A DNA stretch of 64,000 nt from contig JAMYHX010000156.1 in the NCBI GenBank assembly GCA_025529335.1, positions 18,974-82,973 of the forward strand, read 5' to 3'. Shown here piece by piece: positions 58,380-64,000 of the stretch (positions are counted from its first letter, which is position 1; each line of letters begins with the position of its first letter). The DNA comes from Rhizopus sp. PT2906. Its lineage: Eukaryota > Mucoromycota > Mucoromycetes > Mucorales > Rhizopodaceae. A model generated the notes under the pieces. The model was not told where the DNA came from. It did no database searches and saw only the letters and a program-made list of their open reading frames with translations. The position numbers and the translations under genes are program-made.

Positions 58380-59869
58380 ATGTCAAGCTTCAATGAGATA
58401 CCTACTGAAATTTTACAGCAGATATTTAAGTATGTTCAGGCGAGCGGCAAGTACAAGAAAAGTTGGATAGTGCAATATCAGCTTGTTTGTAAGGGATGAC
58501 ATCAAGTTGCAAAAACGTGTCTGTATAGCTTAGTAAATTTATACGACGATACAATCGTGGAAAAGTTCTTGCACTGTATGAAAAACAGCAGCGCAGAGCA
58601 CCTTACTCGAACCATACGCCTAAAAACAAGATACCGAAATTATGAAACAGCAGAGCTTTACATCAATGAACTTGTTGAAGCCTGTCCAAACGCAGAACGC
58701 GTTAAGGGTGCCATTAGGAACTATGATTTCTGGCGTGCTCTTGTCACTGCTGCATCAAAGCACTGGTTATATATAAAGGAATTTACCAACCCTTTTGTAT
58801 TCATTAAACATCGCAATTACCTTGATTGCTACACACACTTATTTCGTTTTTTCGCCATTCGCTTACCCATATCTATCTACCACCAGAGCATCCTTCTATT
58901 ACAATAACAAAAGAGCTTTATCAACGATTACCAGAGTTTAGCAACTTAACACACTTGACTGTCGACTATACGGTACACCCTTGGCCGCTCGTGGATTATG
59001 ATGAAATAATCCAAATTTGTCCTAACTTGACGTCTTTAAGCGTAAACTCAAAGACGTATTCATTGTATGTGAGGAGCATATCACCAGATCCTCTTGATAT
59101 ATTGTCTATACAGCCGCACAAAAACATCATGACTTTACATGTATGCTGGCCCCCTTATATAGACATTGTCGAATATATCATGTATAAATTTCCCAATCTT
59201 CGAAATTTGATACTGCGATTTGGCTATGAATCTTTTATTCTTGAAAATCAGTTGGAAGACTATTTTGCTAATGTCAACGATAGGCTTATGGAATATATAA
59301 GCTCAATGCAAACGTATGAAATTAGTGGAATGGAATCATTTTCTTTGTTTGAAGCGTACCTAAAATACACGACCAACGTACATGTTTATTTTGAAAGTGT
59401 GAGAGGTATGTCTCCAAAGTTGTCTCTGCAGCAGACCAGAATGACACGTATACATTTCAAAAACACCCCGGAGAATAAAGAAAAGTTGTTACAGATGCTC
59501 AAAAGGCATCAACGCAATATCACAAGCTTTTCCTTGAACTTGAGATTAAGTGACAGAGACAGCACTGCATGGATTGAAGATATTTCCATTACCTGTACGC
59601 AAATGAAGGCTTTCCATTACTTGGCAAAAACGCACTTCAAACCGCCGCCACAAGCTGCAATAGATCTAAATGTGCCTTTGAATTCGACAGTGGATAATCT
59701 TACACTGAAAGTATATGCCATAGAAGGTAGATCACTTGTTGGTTACTTACATCTCTTACCGTCAGTACGTTCTGTAAACATTGACAACACTTACTACTCT
59801 ATGTACGAAGATGAAAATGAATATGCTATTGGATTCCTTTGGTACTGTGAATCAAAGTCAGTACAGTAA
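58380..59869 (+). pseudogene. F-box/LRR-like protein gene with two breaks
   Basis: The start MSSFNEIPTEILQQIFKYVQ is a clear F-box and the next part, LVCKG-stop-HQVAKTCLYSLVNLY, has TGA at 58497-58499 where F-box proteins usually have Trp. The frame then continues to about residue 165 and shifts by one base near 58840-58860 (around a T6 run), where FFAIRL or SFFRHSLTHIYLPPEHP carries on to 59869. The later part is leucine-rich with repeats (LPEFSNLTHLTVDY, ICPNLTSLSVNS, FPNLRNLILRFGYE), about 490 residues in total. Intact relatives would be SCF ubiquitin-ligase receptors. The gap TGA cannot be a GT-AG intron in phase. It is a young pseudogene or carries assembly errors. Confidence 0.8.
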
Positions 59870-60899
59870 GTTAAAGAGTATTATGTTACCTTTCTCTCTC
59901 TCTTTATATACACGTTTGTGTATGTGTTTAAAAAATGATTAAGATGCCATGACTTTATTGATCTATTTCATAATAAAATGATACAACTGTTTTATCATTA
60001 CTATAGTAACAAGACAAAAAAAAGTGTTTAGAAACCATTGGAAGACGTGTCAATTTCTTTTACTATTTGTATTACAGTCGTTCCACTGCCACTTGGACAT
60101 TTCCAAACTCTCTCATGGTCAAGTTGGCGACATCAAAAACAGAAATTGCCCCAATAACGGTCTGCAAATTGGCTTTAGTATAAGGGGGGCCCTAACGATT
60201 GCAGCCGAACCTTTTGCTGACCAGCCTCTGCTACAGCGCATATTGATGTCAAAACTTGACTCAACAACACACACACACACAGTTCTTCCACTTAGAAAAT
60301 GTCAACTGTTTATTAAACGAGATATGATAAATGATTTTTATAAATAATGTTTAGCAGAAGCAATGGTATAAAGGGTATTCAGGATGGGAAGGAGAATAGC
60401 AAGGACCCAGAGTAGACATTTCCGAGTAGTCTTCTTCCTTTGTCAGCTTTAGTATTATTGGGTTAATGATGTTACTCAAACTATTAGGCTTCACAGAACT
60501 GTATCTATGCTTGGCTTTTTCAATGCTGTACTCTTCTATAAGAGCCATAAAGTTTCTTATAGACTCAGTTTGATCAACAAAGACTACTTAGCTCACGTGT
60601 AATTATGATGAAACTTCATAAAGAATATTCCACAGGACAGACTTGTTAGATAGTGACAACGTAGGTAATGACTAGAGGAAGCGTCCGCTCATTACCCTTC
60701 TCGTGTGCGTAGTGTTCTTCCCGTAATTCAGGTCTTGTTAGCTAAACTAACGGTTTCCTTTTTCGGATCAAATGGTAGCAATGGAGTTCATGTGAACTAA
60801 TAAAAGAGGCTGAGCAATAGAAAAATTTTGTGCATTATGAGTTTATTGTGTAAATATGAAGTAAAAATGAATAGTATGCAAAGAAAGAAAAAGAAGAAG
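59870..60899. other. intergenic with a small decayed coding fragment
   Basis: No complete gene. On the minus strand, about 60262-60069 reads as protein in two frames joined at a C6 run (see separate entry). A minus-strand frame of 65 codons at 60351-60548 has no known motif. A (CA)n run is at about 60267-60280. Confidence 0.45.
60069..60262 (-). pseudogene. coding remnant of unknown origin with a frame shift
   Basis: Minus strand: LTSICAVAEAGQQKVRLQSL, then after a C6 run a second frame reads YTKANLQTVIGAISVFDVAN and LTMREFGNVQVAVERL, ending at a TAA. The protein-like quality of both halves suggests one gene broken by a one-base change in the homopolymer. I do not recognise the family. No start or further exon is seen. 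Confidence 0.35.
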
Positions 60900-61614
60900 T
60901 TAAGAAGAACCATGAAGGACTTGTTGTTGACCATCCCAGTCTAGCAAATCATCCAAAGGAATTGTTTGATTACTTGGAGAATACACTGAGTCTTCATCTG
61001 TTGATAAAGAAGGTGATAGTACAGGTGATGGTAACATATTGGTTGGCACTAGCAAACTGTGTTCACTTGTGGATCCTCCTTGTTTAATAACCTCCACTGC
61101 GGGGAAAAGGAAGTGTTGGTTTAGGCAAATGTTTCCATTGGGTGGTGGTGATATGGCAGCAGTTGTAAACGGTGGGTGAGTTCAATCTTTAATAAACCAT
61201 TTCCTTCTTTACGATCCGTGCTGAACCGCAAAAGTCATTAAGCAAGAAAGGATTCAATTTTTGCAAGGCTTCGAATTGACAAGCTATTAAAGCCTGTTGA
61301 TCCTCCAAGGTCTTGATCCTCTTTTTCAATTGTTCATTTTCTTCAGATAGTTTTTTATTACTAGATTCTAGTTCAGAAACGTATCTACGCTTTTTATCTC
61401 TAGATTCTTGTGCTGCTGCTCTGTTTCGTAAAATTCTTTCCTTTGTCTTTTGATCTTTATCTTCCAGTGATATTCTTGACTTCTTTAAACGTACAACAGA
61501 TTTAGTTGTAGGGACAACAAGAGGGTCAACTTTGAAGTCAACAGGTAAAGACAAGAATTCAGAGATAAGATCGGTATTGTTGTTATTGTTGTTGTTGTTG
61601 TTGATGTCTGACAT
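60900..61614 (-). CDS. HAC1/XBP1-like bZIP transcription factor with non-standard intron
   Basis: Basic region KERILRNRAAAQESRDKKRR then a leucine zipper (YVSELESSNKKLSEENEQLK) begins about 60 residues from the start at 61614; the N-RxxAAQxSRxKKR form is typical of HacA/Hac1/XBP1, the unfolded-protein-response factor. An N-terminal Asn tract precedes it. Unspliced, the frame stops at 61189 after 141 codons. Cutting at 61221/61220 (CAG|CACG) and 61100/61099 (CCG|CAGT) removes 121 nt and joins GSA to VEVIKQGGSTSEHSLL in frame, giving 197 residues with an acidic tail (LDDLLDWDG). Both cut sites lie in 7-nt hairpin loops like Ire1 substrates. A GT-AG alternative with donor GTTCAG (61227) is also in phase. 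The upstream ATG at 61650 is less likely. Confidence 0.8.
61100..61220 (-). other. candidate Ire1-type unconventional intron
   Basis: 121 nt between hairpins. 5' hairpin: stem CGGTT/GATCG with loop CAGCACG (61223-61217), cut after CAG. 3' hairpin: stem TTTCC/GGAGG with loop CCGCAGT (61102-61096), cut after CCG. The Ire1 loop consensus is C-N-G|C-N-G-N; the 3' loop fits fully and the 5' loop fits in its first five positions. Other introns in this window are 41-67 nt with GT-AG ends, so this one stands apart in size and borders. Confidence 0.55.
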
Positions 61615-62719
61615 TATTAAACAAAACAAAAGAAATTCACCACCACCCAATGGAGAAAAGATTAAAACTAAAGAAAAAAAGAAAAAAGCTACGCAGGTTG
61701 TTTAATGTTTATAATTCTTTCTTGGCCAATCAGATGCTTCCACTTGTCCATTTTTAACGTTTAGCTTGACGGAATGTGAAATTCATAAACTACCCCACCA
61801 AGGGCAACAAGATCCAGAACACCATATCAAAGGTGGGCTTTGAAGCATGCATATTTATATAATCGCTTTTTAGGGAAGGAGTATTTTTAATAAGAGTTTA
61901 AACTTTTTTTTCCGGCTTATTTGCCCTTGGTTTATTTTAGGCCCATTCTTTAGTGTTAATTTTATGTGAATATCACACTTCATTAAGAATATGTGGCTTT
62001 CAAACAGATTTCTATGGTGTTACATCCATTGACTAAATATGACTACAAAGCATTTTTAATATTGATGTTAAATATCACTGTAATAAAGTCATGTAAAGCC
62101 ATTGAATGGTGCTGCACTCTTCGGTTTGCTGAGGCCCATATTAGCCTTCCCACTAACGCTCACTTCAATAGTTGCTCTCTCGGCTATTCTGATAGGCAAT
62201 TTTCTATTTTATGAAGACAATTGATCAAGTATTTATGTAAAGAGATATCCTTGCTTTCCTAATTTGCTCACCATGGCCAGCTTTAATAACCCCTCTCAAA
62301 GACAGCTGTATAGAGTTTTCTTTTAATAAAATCAACTCTATTTTGCAGAACCTCTTTGATATTTCATATAACAAATGGCTTGGTCTGCTTTAGTCTCATT
62401 TGGAACACAAAGAATAAACCGAGAGCTTATATTGTTTACTAAAGAGTTTACAGATGACCGAAACAAATATTACAGTTGGCTGAACAAAATTAAATAAATA
62501 AATGACGTTTTGATTAATTTTTTTGCATGCTTTATTTGTTACTGGTCTGCTCCCCTCCTTCTTCTAATGTTGTTGGCAGTAAACCGATATCTGGATCAAT
62601 GCGCATAAGCATCAGTCGGCCACTCAATATTTTGTTGTACGAAGCTCTACAACCAATGTCGTTCCTGGGCATTTTTTTATTCTTTTTCTTTTTGGTGATT
62701 CCAAGCCAACTTATCTCTA
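61615..62719. promoter_or_regulatory. divergent intergenic region
   Basis: 1.1 kb between the bZIP gene and the lipid kinase gene, which are transcribed away from each other. I see no gene here. Upstream of the bZIP start are GC-rich bits such as CACCACCACCCAATGG (on the minus strand, about 61643-61628) but no element I can name. Confidence 0.4.
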
Positions 62720-64000
62720 ATGGTGACCACTTTAAAAGTAACAAAAGGTGTTCACCCTGTTGAACTAACCTGTGATGAGCAAGGACTTCGTATCGAAGGC
62801 GATTTTAACGCATCTAAAAAATGTAACTTAATTATATATAACATCTAATCAACTTGCTTATTCTCTCTTAAAAGTGAAAAAGAAGATTATATGCTGTTGT
62901 ATACCCGTTACGGAAGGAAAAGGGCCAGACCCAACCTTACTTCCAATAGATCATGTCTACATTCTTTATGCCGAGTACATTCAACGCACCAAGACCATTC
63001 AGATCCGTTTTGTATTGCCAGAGGATAGAAGTAACGATGATTCAACAGCTGATTTCTATGAGCTGTATTATACTGTGCCTGATGACAAAGCACAAGAAGC
63101 TGAAGCATTCTGTGAGACATTGATGAGTCGTGCTTATGAAGATGTAAAAGTTCATAAACGACTCCTGGTGTTGATCAACCCATTTGGAGGACAAGGTAAA
63201 GCTAAGGAAATATTCGAGTACCATGTTCGTCCTATATTTCAAGCTGCCAAGTGTGAAGTTACCGTCAAGAGTAAGAGTAAGAAAATAATAAGAAACGTTA
63301 GCTTACATTGCTTTTTTTATTATTGTTAGATACTCAGCGACAGGGACATGCGATTGATATTGCAAAGGAATTGGATATTGATGCATATGATGCTGTGGTC
63401 ACCGTTAGTGGAGATGGCGTAGTACATGAGGTTATCAATGGATTTTTAGCACGATCTGATGCCAAGAATGTGATGAAGAAAATAACTTTAGGCATCATCC
63501 CTGGTGGCACTGGAAATTCATTGATCATCTCCATCTTGGGTGAAAAAAGAGGATTCGACCCTGTTTATACCGCACTTCAAGTTATCAAAGGTAAGGATTT
63601 AAAAAAACGAGTGATGGACTTTGCTGAACAAACAACTAGGAAAGCCTATGCCTCTTGATCTTTGCTCAATTACTTATGACGATCATCGTTATTTCTCATT
63701 TTTGTCACAAAACTATGGTATCACTGCTTACGCTGATTTGGCCACAGAACACATGCGATGGATGGGTGATACGCGTACAGTTGTAGGATTATTACAAGAG
63801 ATTTTTGCTCGTCATACGTATGGTGTAGAGGCAGCGATTCAGGTAGTTGAATCTGATAAAAAGAAAATCATACAAGAATGCAGAATGTTCAAGGGATCCA
63901 TACTTGAGCAAGAAGAGCTCAATCTGGAAGACACATTACCACCTCTTTCTGAACCTGTACCATCTGATTGGATGGTTATCAAGGACAATATCTCAATGTT
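62720..64000 (+). CDS. sphingoid long-chain base kinase (LCB4/5 type), 3' end outside the window
   Basis: Four exons visible (62720-62822, 62875-63270, 63330-63590, 63640 to the window end). The diacylglycerol-kinase catalytic domain has LLVLINPFGGQGKAKEIF (nucleotide loop), VVTVSGDGVVHEVINGF (SGDG), and GIIPGGTGNSLIISIL. These match sphingosine kinases, which phosphorylate sphingoid bases to make sphingoid base-1-phosphates at ER or Golgi membranes. The end of exon 2 has tandem GTAAGAGTAAG donors; 63270 is used here, and 63276 would add two residues in frame. The coding frame stays open to the last base of the window. Confidence 0.9.

Noticed and set aside
58488..58527. GT-AG intron spanning the TGA in the F-box gene
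   Set aside because: Splicing GTAAGG...TATAG leaves the reading phase wrong and meets TAG at once; reading through TGA gives the expected F-box sequence.
61090..61211. Standard GT-AG intron with donor GTAAAG in the bZIP gene
   Set aside because: Phase 0 splicing there gives a short out-of-frame tail ending after about 15 codons; only the hairpin junctions or a weak GTTCAG donor keep the long acidic C-terminus.

Overview
This is nuclear DNA of a filamentous fungus, most probably an early-diverging Mucoromycota species of the Mucorales type. The DNA is AT-rich. Genes carry many short introns, mostly 41-67 nt, with GTAAGT-like donors. Asn/Gln triplet-repeat tracts are common, and the protein set fits: an FTR1/FET3 reductive iron-uptake pair, a hybrid histidine kinase without membrane segments, a PKA catalytic subunit, a mitotic cyclin and SNF5. 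Species is not determined. About 23 protein genes or recognisable remnants were rebuilt exon by exon. Exon boundaries were chosen from GT-AG signals and reading phase and checked by arithmetic on the exon lengths.

Layout. 1-4.8 kb is gene-poor. 4.8-8.4 kb holds the divergent FTR1 and FET3 genes around a 426-bp shared promoter. 10.3-21.1 kb is gene-dense: an atypical hexokinase, a WDR44-like WD40 protein, a FUN30/SMARCAD1 remodeller, a hybrid histidine kinase and an EI24-like membrane protein. 21.8-33.1 kb holds a bromodomain-kinase fusion, SFT2, cyclin B, an unknown Q-rich protein and SNF5. A PKA catalytic subunit lies at 34.6-36.2 kb. 36-45 kb is sparse, with a sugar transporter and a dispersed repeat. 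45.4-54.6 kb holds an SHG1/BOD1-like protein, a broken Fanzor (eukaryotic TnpB-like) gene, an unknown conserved-looking protein, a DENND11/LCHN protein and a siderophore-type transporter. 54.7-64 kb holds POP1, a structured GC-rich non-coding candidate, a broken F-box gene, a HAC1/XBP1-like bZIP gene and the 5' part of a sphingoid-base kinase that runs off the window.

Themes. Iron: FTR1, FET3 and the siderophore transporter all have GATA-type motifs upstream. Nutrient and stress signalling: PKA, histidine kinase, sugar transporter, hexokinase and bZIP factor. Chromatin: FUN30, SNF5, SHG1 and the bromodomain-kinase.

Most notable observations: (1) a degenerate Fanzor gene that keeps RuvC-II, the zinc ribbon and RuvC-III context but has a frameshift, a stop and a lost catalytic Asp; (2) a HAC1-like bZIP gene whose two exons join in frame only at non-standard sites, which sit in two 7-nt hairpin loops of the Ire1 type; (3) a GC-rich, multi-hairpin island ending in 22 T residues; (4) a single gene joining a bromodomain to a protein kinase domain. 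Several frame breaks fall in homopolymer runs, so some pseudogene calls could be assembly errors.
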